64,000 nt of DNA from CAVVIO01 sp963748095 (lineage in GTDB: Bacteria; Bacteroidota; Bacteroidia; Bacteroidales; UBA10428), in assembly GCA_963748095.1 (NCBI GenBank), contig CAVVIO010000019.1, positions 1 through 64,000 of the forward strand, in the 5' to 3' direction. A program made the translations under genes and the position numbers. Of the stretch, positions 57,102 through 64,000 are shown in pieces (the first letter of the stretch is position 1; every line of letters starts with the position of its first letter). Under the pieces are notes generated by a model. The model did no database searches, had not been told where the DNA came from, and saw nothing but the letters and a program-made list of their open reading frames with translations.

Positions 57102-57344
57102 ATGGATATACAGCTGAAAAAGATACATTTTGTAAAAGAGTTTTTAAGATTGGATAATGAACAGGCTATTGATAAACTTGATTCATTATTAAAATCTGAA
57201 AAAAAAAGAATCTATTCTCAGGAGCTTGAACCAATGAGTTCTGAAGAGTTTAATAAAATAATTGATAACGCCGAAAGCGATTCTGAGAATGGAAGGATAG
57301 TAGATGCCCGGAATCTTAAAAATGATGTGCAATCGTGGGATTGA
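57102..57344 (+). CDS. Antitoxin of ParE/RelE module
   Basis: 80 residues, acidic and helical. The C-terminal half (PMSSEEFNKIIDNAESDSEN, then GRIVDARNLKNDVQSWD) is the typical toxin-wrapping region of antitoxins that pair with ParE/RelE toxins in Bacteroidota. The N-terminus is a short helical dimerisation region. It overlaps the toxin gene by 10 bases. A TAACTTTG at 57078-57085 fits the -7 promoter element. Confidence 0.85.
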   Translation: MDIQLKKIHFVKEFLRLDNEQAIDKLDSLLKSEKKRIYSQELEPMSSEEFNKIIDNAESDSENGRIVDARNLKNDVQSWD

Positions 57345-57643
57345 AAGTATTCTGGACTGAAACGGCTATTGAACAGTTAGAGAATATTTTTGATTACCTG
57401 AAATACAGAGCAAGTATTAAAATTGCACATCGCCAGGTTACAAGGCTTATTGACAGAACCATTCAATTGGAGGAACAACCGCAAAGCGGACAAAGGGAAG
57501 AATTATTAATAAACCGAAAGAACGAATACAGGTATCTTGTTGAAGGAAATTATAAAATAATTTATTGGGTAGAGGATCAATATATCAAGATTGCTTCCGT
57601 ATTTGACACAAGACAAAATCCTAAAAGATTGGAAGAAATATAA
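57335..57643 (+). CDS. ParE/RelE-family toxin
   Basis: 102 residues from a GTG at 57335 (or a TTG at 57341, which overlaps the antitoxin stop). Fold features: VFWTETAIEQLENIFDYLKY, the central QVTRLIDRTIQLEEQPQSGQ, REELLINRKNEYRYLVEGNY and IIYWVEDQYIKIASVFDTRQ, ending in NPKRLEEI. It resembles ParE_toxin more than ribosome-cleaving RelE. Confidence 0.9.
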   Translation: MGLKVFWTETAIEQLENIFDYLKYRASIKIAHRQVTRLIDRTIQLEEQPQSGQREELLINRKNEYRYLVEGNYKIIYWVEDQYIKIASVFDTRQNPKRLEEI

Positions 57644-57748
57644 ACCTGTTATTTCTTAATACGAACCGGACTTACTCCTATCACATTGTAATATTATCAC
57701 CGAAACGATCTGATTCTTTCCCCGTCTTTAATAATAATACGCAACATC

Positions 57749-57825
57749 TCCGTTACTACTAACCTTCCTGTCAAATATTTGCTTTTTCCTAAGAAATCGG
57801 TTATATTTAGTGGGTATATAGAGTA
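57749..57825. repeat. Intergenic element, copy 3 of 3
   Basis: TACTACTAACCTTCCTGTCA, AATATTTGCTTTTTCCTAAG, AAATCGGTTATATTTAGTGG, GTATATAGAG. It follows the ParE module. The ending resembles copy 1. Confidence 0.75.
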
Positions 57826-57893
57826 AAGGTTAGTAAATAAATTTGTTTTAACGAATAAAAAGATATTTTGTCAGGGTTTTAAACTATTCCGGA

Positions 57894-58326
57894 ATGGAAG
57901 ACAATATTAACAGTCTTATAGAATACTACACAGAAAAAAAACTGAAAGGATTTGATCTTTCTAATCTACACAGAAAAAAAACTGAAAGGATTTGATCTTT
58001 CTGAGATCCGAAAAGAACTGACCTTAAGAAATATTAATCCGGAAACCATTAAATATATAATGAATGAAATTGATAACCGGGTTTTGAGAGAGGAATTAAA
58101 CAGGTCCGGAAATATTAGAAGCCGTGAAGTAAAGATCATCGTACTGGCTTTAGTAATAGGAGGTGTTACTATAACCCTGGCAACATTATTTGGGATAATT
58201 TACCTGAATGGTTATTATATTCTGTCTTATGGCCCGGCACTGGCTGGTGCTTTTATCATTATGGCATCGCGGCGGATGCATTCAAATACCAGCAGGATAT
58301 CCGGGAGAAAAAGATATTTTGGATGA
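57894..58326 (+). pseudogene. Small membrane protein disrupted by a 40-bp tandem duplication
   Basis: The ATG at 57894 reads MEDNINSLIEYYTEKKLKGF and should continue DLSEIRKELTLRNINPETIK. Instead a 40-bp duplication (unit at 57926-57962 repeated at 57966-58002) shifts the frame and stops it. With one copy removed the product is about 130 residues with two hydrophobic spans (IIVLALVIGGVTITLATLFG, YILSYGPALAGAFIIM) and a polar helical head. Function unknown. It may be a real mutation or an assembly slip. Confidence 0.75.
57926..58002. repeat. 40-bp tandem duplication
   Basis: CTACACAGAAAAAAAACTGA and the next 17 bases occur at 57926-57962 and again at 57966-58002, with 3 bases between. The period of 40 is not a multiple of 3. 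A run of eight A lies inside each copy. Confidence 0.9.
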
Positions 58327-58356
58327 AAACAGCATTAAATTAGAAAAGAATCTTAC

Positions 58357-58941
58357 ATGAAATTATTGTTAATACTATTGATTCTTGTTTCTGTCAGGGG
58401 AAATAGTCAGAGTTCTTCTGTATATATTTCTAAATGCAGAATGCTTCACTCATTAACAAAAAGTATCTGTGAAAAATTGACTTTAAATCAAGATTCCACT
58501 TTTGAGTATATCCTTGGATACAGCAGTGACCTGCAAATCCAAAGATCAGGTAATTGTTACTTTAATGGTGATACTATAATCACAGTGGCAAAGAACATGG
58601 ATATCTCCGTTAACAGAAGCAGAAATGACGTTGACTATTTTACCATTCAGTTCAAAGGATACCTTGTTTATCCGGTTAAAATTGATTCAGTCAGAGTTTA
58701 TCTCAATGGAGAAATTATTAATTCAGGGAAAAATATAAACAGTATACAATTTGATGATGCTGATTCTGTCAGGTATTATTTTTACGGGAACAGTCATAAA
58801 ATAATTACATTTCCCAATCCATACAAGCAGAATAAGAAAATCGTGGTCAGTTTGCCAGTGGATTATTTTATAAGGAAGGATCCCAATATTTTGGTTGGAT
58901 ATTATAGTCATTGGAAATATAAAAGATATAAGTTGCCCTGA
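58357..58941 (+). CDS. Exported protein of unknown function
   Basis: 194 residues. Signal peptide ends near RGNSQ. Mature part is strand-rich (CEKLTLNQDSTFEYILGYSS, DYFTIQFKGYLVYPVKIDSV) and Lys/Tyr-rich; a CEKLT...QRSGNCYF pair of cysteines may bond. No family recognised. It lies in the toxin-antitoxin island, 30 bases after the disrupted membrane gene, and may be co-transcribed with it. Confidence 0.65.
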   Translation: MKLLLILLILVSVRGNSQSSSVYISKCRMLHSLTKSICEKLTLNQDSTFEYILGYSSDLQIQRSGNCYFNGDTIITVAKNMDISVNRSRNDVDYFTIQFKGYLVYPVKIDSVRVYLNGEIINSGKNINSIQFDDADSVRYYFYGNSHKIITFPNPYKQNKKIVVSLPVDYFIRKDPNILVGYYSHWKYKRYKLP

Positions 58942-59111
58942 TGACTTGATTTTATTATAATATCTGTTGTTCTGCTGGTAATGCCTTTGATAAAGAAACT
59001 TCATACGAATTAGTTCAGATGCAGTATTATGAAAGTTCCTTAAATTTCTGTAATAATTTCACGATATGATACATAAGTGAATTTTTCGTATTTTTACTTA
59101 AAAATTGGGCA

Positions 59112-59339
59112 ATGACAGACTATAAAAAGATTATAACAATTGAACCCGGAAAACGGGGCGGAAAACCTTGTATTCGGGGAATGAGAATAACTGTCAATGA
59201 TATTCTCGGCTGGTTGGCTGCCGGAATGACTATACAGGATATTTTGTTTGATTTTGATGAGTTGACTGCAGAAGATATTTATGCCACGCTGAGTTATGCT
59301 GCCGATAGAGAAAATAAGATTTATCAGGTAGCTTTATGA
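59112..59339 (+). CDS. DUF433 antitoxin, copy 2
   Basis: 75 residues, one residue different from 56268-56495 (F for S in ILFDFDE). Same ATGA overlap with its toxin. The 39 bases upstream are also nearly identical to copy 1, including the likely promoter region, so both modules share regulation and could cross-regulate. Confidence 0.92.
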   Translation: MTDYKKIITIEPGKRGGKPCIRGMRITVNDILGWLAAGMTIQDILFDFDELTAEDIYATLSYAADRENKIYQVAL

Positions 59340-59683
59340 GATTATTATTTGATCAGAATATTTCTCATAAGATATTAAAACTTCTCCCGGAACAATTTGC
59401 CGGTTCAACTTCTGTAAAAAATGAGGGATTAATAAATTATACCGACAGACATATTTGGGAATTTTCAAAAGAACATGAATATATTATAGTGACCCAGGAT
59501 TCTGATTTCAATGACTTGAATTTATTATATGGATTTCCTCCAAAAATAATCTGGATACGTACCGGAAATCTTAGGACACAATCAATATTAAGAATTTTGA
59601 TCGATTATTTTAATGAGATAGAGAAATTTATTGTTGATGAAAGCTATGGTTGCTTTGAAATAATCAGCGTGAAAGATAAATAA
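59336..59683 (+). CDS. DUF5615 PIN-like toxin, copy 2
   Basis: 115 residues, one residue different from 56492-56839 (N for D in DYFNEIEKF). All acidic residues of the predicted nuclease site are kept, so both copies could be active. Confidence 0.92.
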   Translation: MRLLFDQNISHKILKLLPEQFAGSTSVKNEGLINYTDRHIWEFSKEHEYIIVTQDSDFNDLNLLYGFPPKIIWIRTGNLRTQSILRILIDYFNEIEKFIVDESYGCFEIISVKDK

Positions 59684-60729
59684 CACCTTGCTTCATTCTT
59701 ATATTGTCACCCAATCCCAAACTAGTCTAAGATTACAGATAAAAAAAATCTAGTTCAAGATACCAGCCAGCAAAGGCAGGTCACACTTGGACCTTTATTA
59801 TTTTTGGATAAATAACTCCTGATATTTCTTGTTCACAACCCAATTCCTCTTAACATCCATCTTCCCTTTCCTGCCCACAACTCTTCTTCCCTTTCCTGAT
59901 CAACAGATTTTAACGGGTTCGGAACATTTCGGCCATGTTAAATTTTTCAATTTTTCCGTCCCGGATCGTATAGATCCACCACCATCCATTTTTTTATCAC
60001 TCACACAGTCAGGAATGTTACCTTTTTCTTCGTTTCATGTATCCATGCATTCGGGAATAGACCATCAGCAGTAAAAAAACTCACCAATAAGTTTATTGAA
60101 GTATAGTCAACGCTGTTTAATGATATTACAGCATGCGGTAATGCATTTTTATTCTTCGGTTTACATTCCAGGAAACTTGTAGATGTGTTAACGGACTTCT
60201 GAATATGGGTTACAAAGTTTTGGGGTGGAGAAAATGACGTGAGACTATGGATCAAGAAATGCATTGATGAGAAAAAAACGGATCGTGGACCTTTACCGCG
60301 TGCATAGCTGCTTTTTTTGAATTTATAACAGACCGGTAGAAATATTTTTACTTCTGAAACACGGTCAAAAACAGGATCAGGAAATTTACTGACACGAAAA
60401 ATCAATAAAACAACGGCATTTCTGATTGCTGCAGGCGGTTTTACACTTATGTCCTGATTCTTCTGTTTAATGGCATCCTCTTAATAGTGGTTTGTTATGC
60501 TGATCCTGTCTGCAAATAAACAGATCCTTCGCTACGCTCAGGATGACAAAGAAGAGATAATGCACTTTTAAATTAAGACCAATAAATCAATCCAATGTAA
60601 TTTAATTTGGATGAACGAAGCTAAAGGGCAGAAACTTCTTACTAATACTTCAACTGTCACTACCAAATAATCTCTTAAGGTCAGGACCTTACTTAAAAGA
60701 AATGTTGTATTTTTACAAAAAAGTGTAAA
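59684..60729. other. Gene-poor kilobase in the toxin-antitoxin island
   Basis: About 1.05 kb. Open frames at 59829-60074 (plus) and 60001-60405 (minus, starts at TTG) have no recognisable content and no ribosome site. Composition and the lack of a clear start suggest decayed genes. A dispersed repeat (60522-60550) lies at the right side. Confidence 0.5.
60522..60550. repeat. Dispersed repeat, copy 1
   Basis: AGATCCTTCGCTACGCTCAG then GATGACAAA. The same element, slightly diverged, is at 63494-63521. Elements of this sequence are found in many genomes near gene ends. Confidence 0.75.
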
Positions 60730-60933
60730 ATGAATATAGAAAGAACAGCTAACCAGATCCTGATAAAAGTATCGTCAAAGGTTGATAAATATGGAATGGA
60801 ACGGGTTCTGGAATATATTGAATACCTGGAAGCTACATCAGAGTCAAAAGCGTCGCAGGAAGATTCCGACAGACTTGCTGACGAACTTAATGAAAACTGG
60901 TGGGAAAATAACAGAAACAGGTTTGTTAAGTGA
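60730..60933 (+). CDS. Small antitoxin-like protein of PIN module
   Basis: 67 residues, mostly helical and acidic (NQILIKVSSKVDKYGMERVL, EYIEYLEATSESKASQEDSD, LADELNENWWENNRNRF). It overlaps the PIN gene by 4 bases (GTGA). The position and the acidic Trp-rich C-terminus fit an antitoxin that blocks the PIN active site; no DNA-binding motif is obvious. Confidence 0.75.
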   Translation: MNIERTANQILIKVSSKVDKYGMERVLEYIEYLEATSESKASQEDSDRLADELNENWWENNRNRFVK

Positions 60934-61421
60934 AAGTTATTGTAGATGCAAATATTGCCTTTAGCGCAATACTAAATACAAATAGTAAAATTGGAGACTT
61001 ACTTTTAAATTCCCGTGGAATAATTGATTTTATAGCTCCAAAATACCTGTTATATGAAATAACTAAATATTTCGGGAAAATTAAAGAGATCACCGGATTG
61101 TCTGTTGCGGAAATTGAAAAGATTCATTACCAGATAACTAAACAAATCAAATTTATTTCAGAAAATCAGATCCCGAAAGAGTTCTGGATAAATGCCGAAA
61201 AAATTACAAAGGATATTGACCCGAAAGATGCGCCATATGTAGCCTATTCAGATTATTTGAGAGTAAAAATATGGACGGGAGACAAGGTTTTAGAAAAAGG
61301 ACTGTTAAAAAAAGGCTACAAAAAGACAATTAATACAAATGAATTATTTGAATATCGAGAGAAAAGGAAAAGTTTGCGTTATGCGGCAAAACAGCATAAA
61401 TCATTGCGTAAAAAGAGGTAA
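60930..61421 (+). CDS. PIN-domain toxin (RNase)
   Basis: 163 residues from a GTG at 60930. PIN signature: MKVIVDANIAFSAILNTNSK (Asp6 and Asn8), then APKYLLYEITKYFGKI, KDIDPKDAPYVAYSDYLRVK and IWTGDKVLEKGL with Asp in the last cluster. It is the likely toxin of a VapBC-like pair. The C-terminal tail is basic (KRKSLRYAAKQHKSLRKKR), possibly for RNA binding. Confidence 0.88.
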   Translation: MKVIVDANIAFSAILNTNSKIGDLLLNSRGIIDFIAPKYLLYEITKYFGKIKEITGLSVAEIEKIHYQITKQIKFISENQIPKEFWINAEKITKDIDPKDAPYVAYSDYLRVKIWTGDKVLEKGLLKKGYKKTINTNELFEYREKRKSLRYAAKQHKSLRKKR

Positions 61422-61463
61422 TTTAAATCTTATGAGAGTCCATTATTTATTTTTCAATTCCTC

Positions 61464-62159
61464 TCAAACACCCACATCATCCTCCGGTAAATAAAATTCA
61501 TCGTTATCATGCACCCGGCCATCCGGTTCGTAATAGAAAATTTTAATACGTGCCGTGTCCCGTAAAAAATTAATCCGGCCGATCTCGATCCTGTTGATGG
61601 TAATGCCGGTCCGTTCCTCCAGGTCTTTCAGTAATTCTTCCCTTTTAGAGGGTTTTATCAGTTCAATTTTTTCATACAGTATAATTTTGCTCGATTCATG
61701 CTTCAGCAGAAATACCTTCTCCAGTAAAAATGTGATAAGTACGATTGCAAGATTGGTAAACAGTAGTTCCGCATAGTTCACTTTTATATTAGCCAGTGCA
61801 TTGATCACCGAAAGCGCAATGATCAGGAACAGGTAGGTCATTTCCCTTATAGGGATGGGATTGGTTCGATAGCGGATTATTCCGAACACAGCAAACAGCC
61901 CCAGTGCAAAACCTATCTGCAGCTCCACGCTGTCGAGCAGGTAACACAGCAGGAATATCACGGAACCGATTACCAGGTAAGTAAACAGGTAATCTTTCCG
62001 GCGGGTAACGGAATAGTAAAAGTAACGGACGAGAATAACAAGTACCAGCAGATTCAGACCGAACCGGGCGGTAAGGGCCCATAAGCCATGCGGATTAGTC
62101 AACGCTGTTGCTATAGATTCAGACCCGCTGGCGGCCAGGGTTATCATAGTGTGGATCAT
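61464..62159 (-). CDS. DUF4956 membrane protein
   Basis: 231 residues. Four to five hydrophobic spans in residues about 25-160 (LGLFAVFGIIRYRTNPIPIR and YLFLIIALSVINALANI are typical for DUF4956), then a cytosolic domain (about 165-231) ending in YLPEDDVGV. DUF4956 proteins are regularly found beside VTC-domain polyphosphate polymerases, possibly moving or sensing polyphosphate. The start lies 41 bases inside the 3' end of the VTC gene; a second ATG four codons in (62147) is possible. Confidence 0.9.
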   Translation of the reverse strand: MIHTMITLAASGSESIATALTNPHGLWALTARFGLNLLVLVILVRYFYYSVTRRKDYLFTYLVIGSVIFLLCYLLDSVELQIGFALGLFAVFGIIRYRTNPIPIREMTYLFLIIALSVINALANIKVNYAELLFTNLAIVLITFLLEKVFLLKHESSKIILYEKIELIKPSKREELLKDLEERTGITINRIEIGRINFLRDTARIKIFYYEPDGRVHDNDEFYLPEDDVGV

Positions 62160-62904
62160 TGTTCAGTTTATTAATGAGTACTATTATCTCCTTAAAATTA
62201 TTGTATTTTAAACGATTATCTGTCAATACCCGGCCAATACAATATTTACTCAGTTTTTCCGGGTAAATCTTCAGATGATGCATCATGCCTGTAAATGCCG
62301 ATTTTCCGGTAAGGGAATTCCGTTTCACTTCGGCAACAGCCAGATTTGGGAATCCGGTTTTCAAAGATCCATGTTCAAAGTTCAGATCGAAATCAATCGT
62401 TACCCTTTCTTCCGTAAGGTTGCTCGCCAGCGTAATACGGTGAAACTTTGTGGTTAATTTGGGTGTCAGTTCTCCAGAATCAAACGGAGCATTCTCCCGG
62501 ATGAAAGATGCAGAACGACTTGATAATTCATGTTCTATACGTTCCGTTTTCATGCGTTTCTTAACGGTGCGGTAGGTATTGGTCTTATACTTTACTTCTA
62601 GGTAAGTCAACCCGGCCGGAAGATATTCTCTGAAACGGATCTTGCATCGGTTCAGTTTACCATTATGATGGTCGAGGTACATGCGGTTGTCCGGTGTATC
62701 GAAATACAGGGTTTGATAGGGAAATATACGGGCATTTTCAACTACCAGGGCACGGTAATCCTTTGATGTCATCGCAAGTATTTCAGATAATTGCCTATGT
62801 CGAAAAATAAATTTTGTGTCTGTCCGCTCCGTCAATGGAACGGCATCCATCCTGCTCAGTGAAATGGGCTGGTATCTGTTCAGTATATTACTTATTTCTT
62901 CCAA
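62119..62904 (-). CDS. VTC-domain polyphosphate polymerase-like protein
   Basis: 261 residues, the VTC tunnel fold. Basic residues that bind phosphate are seen: RTDTKFIFRHRQL, KIRFREYLPAGLTYLEVKYK, NTYRTVKKRMKT, TIDFDLNF, VAEVKRNSL and the terminal region YPEKLSKYCIG. The fold makes inorganic polyphosphate from ATP in eukaryotes; bacterial members are assumed similar. It is the first gene of the pair with DUF4956 and overlaps it by 41 bases, an unusual length. Confidence 0.9.
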   Translation of the reverse strand: MEEISNILNRYQPISLSRMDAVPLTERTDTKFIFRHRQLSEILAMTSKDYRALVVENARIFPYQTLYFDTPDNRMYLDHHNGKLNRCKIRFREYLPAGLTYLEVKYKTNTYRTVKKRMKTERIEHELSSRSASFIRENAPFDSGELTPKLTTKFHRITLASNLTEERVTIDFDLNFEHGSLKTGFPNLAVAEVKRNSLTGKSAFTGMMHHLKIYPEKLSKYCIGRVLTDNRLKYNNFKEIIVLINKLNNDPHYDNPGRQRV

Positions 62905-63206
62905 AGCAGACAGTATTTTTTACAGGGTGAAATTTATGAAATTTCGGGGACAGGGCTTTTAAAATCTGTTTTAAATCTTTTATACAGACGTTATTTACTA
63001 TTTATTGATGAAGAGATTGTTTGTTGTAAAAATACAAAGTAAACACTCATTGATATAATTTACGGCCAGTTTAAAATGACTATAACGACATCTGTATTTA
63101 TTATTTTATAAATTACTCCCTTCAATGCTGTAAGGTTTAATACTAATTTTTTTAGCTTTACAGCCTTAAAAACAAATTGTAAAACAGATAAAAACGAAAT
63201 AATTTC
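62905..63206. other. Divergent intergenic region
   Basis: 302 bases between the VTC gene (minus) and rubredoxin (plus). A widely spaced inverted pair GCTGTAA / TTACAGC (63127-63133, 63158-63164) is visible. No gene and no clear promoter motif. Confidence 0.5.
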
Positions 63207-63368
63207 ATGAAAAAATATCAATGCACCGTATGCGGATTTGTATACGACCCCGAAGAAGGCGATCCTGATGGAGGAATACCTCCGGGAACACCCTTCGAAG
63301 ATATCCCTGATGACTGGGTCTGCCCTGTTTGCGGCGTTTCGAAAGAGGATTTTGAACCGGTGGATTAA
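63207..63368 (+). CDS. Rubredoxin
   Basis: 53 residues: KKYQCTVCGFVYDPEEGDPD, GGIPPGTPFEDIPDDWVCPV, CGVSKEDFEPVD. The four iron-binding cysteines are in CTVCG and CPVCG, with the usual Tyr, Phe and Trp core. It carries electrons in the cytosol, often to rubrerythrin or oxygen- and peroxide-reducing enzymes; none is adjacent. Very short, but every family residue is present. Confidence 0.97.
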   Translation: MKKYQCTVCGFVYDPEEGDPDGGIPPGTPFEDIPDDWVCPVCGVSKEDFEPVD

Positions 63369-63417
63369 AAAGGATGAACAGGTTTCAATTAAGGAATGTC
63401 ATGCTGAACCTACCTGT

Positions 63418-63434
63418 CTACAGCAGGTAGGCCT
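63418..63434. repeat. Dispersed repeat shared with 27948-27964
   Basis: CTACAGCAGGTAGGCCT occurs exactly at both places. Here it is part of a small palindrome (CTACCTG...CAGGTAG) just after rubredoxin. Confidence 0.75.
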
Positions 63435-63493
63435 ATCTGCTTCAGTCAGTCAATATTCAAGCATCTCTTTGATAGTATATGCTTGTTAAGTAT

Positions 63494-63521
63494 AGATCCT
63501 TCGCTATCGCACAGGATGACA
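63494..63521. repeat. Dispersed repeat, copy 2
   Basis: AGATCCTTCGCTATCGCACA then GGATGACAG, a variant of 60522-60550. It lies between rubredoxin and the end of pepD. Confidence 0.75.
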
Positions 63522-63569
63522 GAAAATGAGGCAGCTCAGATTTTTTATACTTCAGATATATTTTAACTT

Positions 63570-64000
63570 TTATTTAATATTCTTCAACACCTCCAACAGT
63601 AACTTCCAGAATTTCTCTGCTGTTTCGATATTCAACCGTTCATCAGGTGAATGTGCTCCCAGAATTGTTGGGCCAAAGGAAATCATGTCCAGTTCCGGAT
63701 ACTTTTCGAGGAAAAGGCCACATTCCAGTCCGGCATGAATAGCCCTTACCACGGGTTTGTTACCGAACAGTTTTACATAAAGCGATTCTGTAAGTTTAAC
63801 CAACGGTGAATCCGGATTAGGCGACCAGCCCGGGTAACCGCCCGAATGTTCCACAGTTGCCTTTACCAGTGAAAAAACACTGCTGACACGATTGGCGATA
63901 TCCGTACGAGCACTTTCCACCGAGCTGCGCTGACTGGTAGTAATCTGAATCTGATTGCTTTCAAGGAATTTCACTGAAGCCAGATTAGTTGATGTCTCCA
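63570..64000 (-). CDS. pepD: Aminoacyl-histidine dipeptidase PepD, C-terminal part
   Basis: 143 residues visible; the gene runs off the right end, and the frame continues upstream of the GTG at 63974, so that codon is not the start. Matches the C-terminus of the M20 cytosolic dipeptidase: QRSSVESARTDIANRVSSVF, GGYPGWSPNPDSPLVKL, IHAGLECGLFLEKYPELDMI, ISFGPTILGAHSPDE (metal-binding His) and NIETAEKFWKLLLEVL. PepD cleaves Xaa-His and other dipeptides with two metal ions. Confidence 0.95.
   Translation of the reverse strand, partial: ETSTNLASVKFLESNQIQITTSQRSSVESARTDIANRVSSVFSLVKATVEHSGGYPGWSPNPDSPLVKLTESLYVKLFGNKPVVRAIHAGLECGLFLEKYPELDMISFGPTILGAHSPDERLNIETAEKFWKLLLEVLKNIK

Larger units (their letters stand above)
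59073..59683. repeat. Duplicated DUF433/DUF5615 module (second copy of 56229-56839)
   Basis: Homology begins at about 56229 and 59073 and ends at the toxin stop codons, 611 bases with only scattered differences. The copies lie 2844 bases apart in the same orientation. The sequence between them could be lost by recombination. Confidence 0.9.

Noticed and set aside
60001..60405. 134-residue minus-strand open frame
   Set aside because: Starts at TTG, has no recognisable motif, and the composition is not protein-like; left as part of a gene-poor region.
63238..63489. 83-residue open frame over the rubredoxin gene
   Set aside because: It is in another phase; the 53-residue rubredoxin at 63207-63368 has all four cysteines and explains the sequence.

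Overview
The window is an AT-rich chromosomal segment from a member of the Bacteroidota, most likely an environmental or gut Bacteroidales/Marinilabiliales-like organism. Evidence from the sequence: type IX secretion C-terminal sorting domains (5697-6599, 15365-18844), TonB-dependent receptors (38579-40628, 48201-50981), a DUF4249 lipoprotein, a BACON-like lipoprotein, an HU-like DNA-binding protein, many lipoproteins, few Shine-Dalgarno sites, and at least one promoter of the Bacteroidota form TTTG-N20-TAnnTTTG (12463-12494). No rRNA, tRNA or CRISPR array was seen.

Layout. 0-9 kb: small envelope genes, uppP, a six-hairpin glycosidase-like lipoprotein, and a minus-strand thiol-redox set (TlpA-like protein, outer-membrane barrel, T9SS-exported redoxin). 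9-15 kb: GH31 glucosidase-like lipoprotein, a LysR regulator, two sulfur-anion exporter-like membrane proteins and carbamate kinase. 15-24 kb: a large T9SS beta-helix protein, an OmpA-type protein, ComB, a broken TlpA gene, a broken VWA gene and an HU-like protein. 24-29.6 kb: a low-GC accessory island with a four-gene operon whose first product looks like a eukaryotic COMMD protein, a decayed REP-associated transposase carrying palindromes, a tandem segmental duplication, a lone DUF433 antitoxin and an HTH/nucleotidyltransferase pair. 29.7-38 kb: one long minus-strand efflux operon (TetR, TolC, HlyD, amidotransferase, two ATPases, HAD phosphatase, two permeases). 38-47 kb: a TonB receptor, an ECF sigma operon, a DUF5060 glycosidase and an esterase. 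47-56 kb: a translationally coupled TonB receptor/DUF4249/MG2-like operon and surface proteins. 56-61.5 kb: a second accessory island with four toxin-antitoxin modules, two of them near-identical. 61.5-64 kb: a DUF4956/VTC polyphosphate pair, rubredoxin and the 3' part of pepD.

At least seven genes are interrupted by single-base frame breaks, nearly all of which read as one extra base and several of which sit in short homopolymers or base doublets. This suggests sequencing or assembly indels rather than real gene decay. I give these genes their restored extents and mark the break. One further gene (57894-58326) is broken by a 40-bp tandem duplication.

The most novel-looking feature is the COMM-domain-like protein and its three small partners at 24290-25730. 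Second are the intergenic element that recurs at the borders of the toxin-antitoxin modules in the 56-58 kb island and the RAYT pseudogene at 26 kb that carries its own palindromes.
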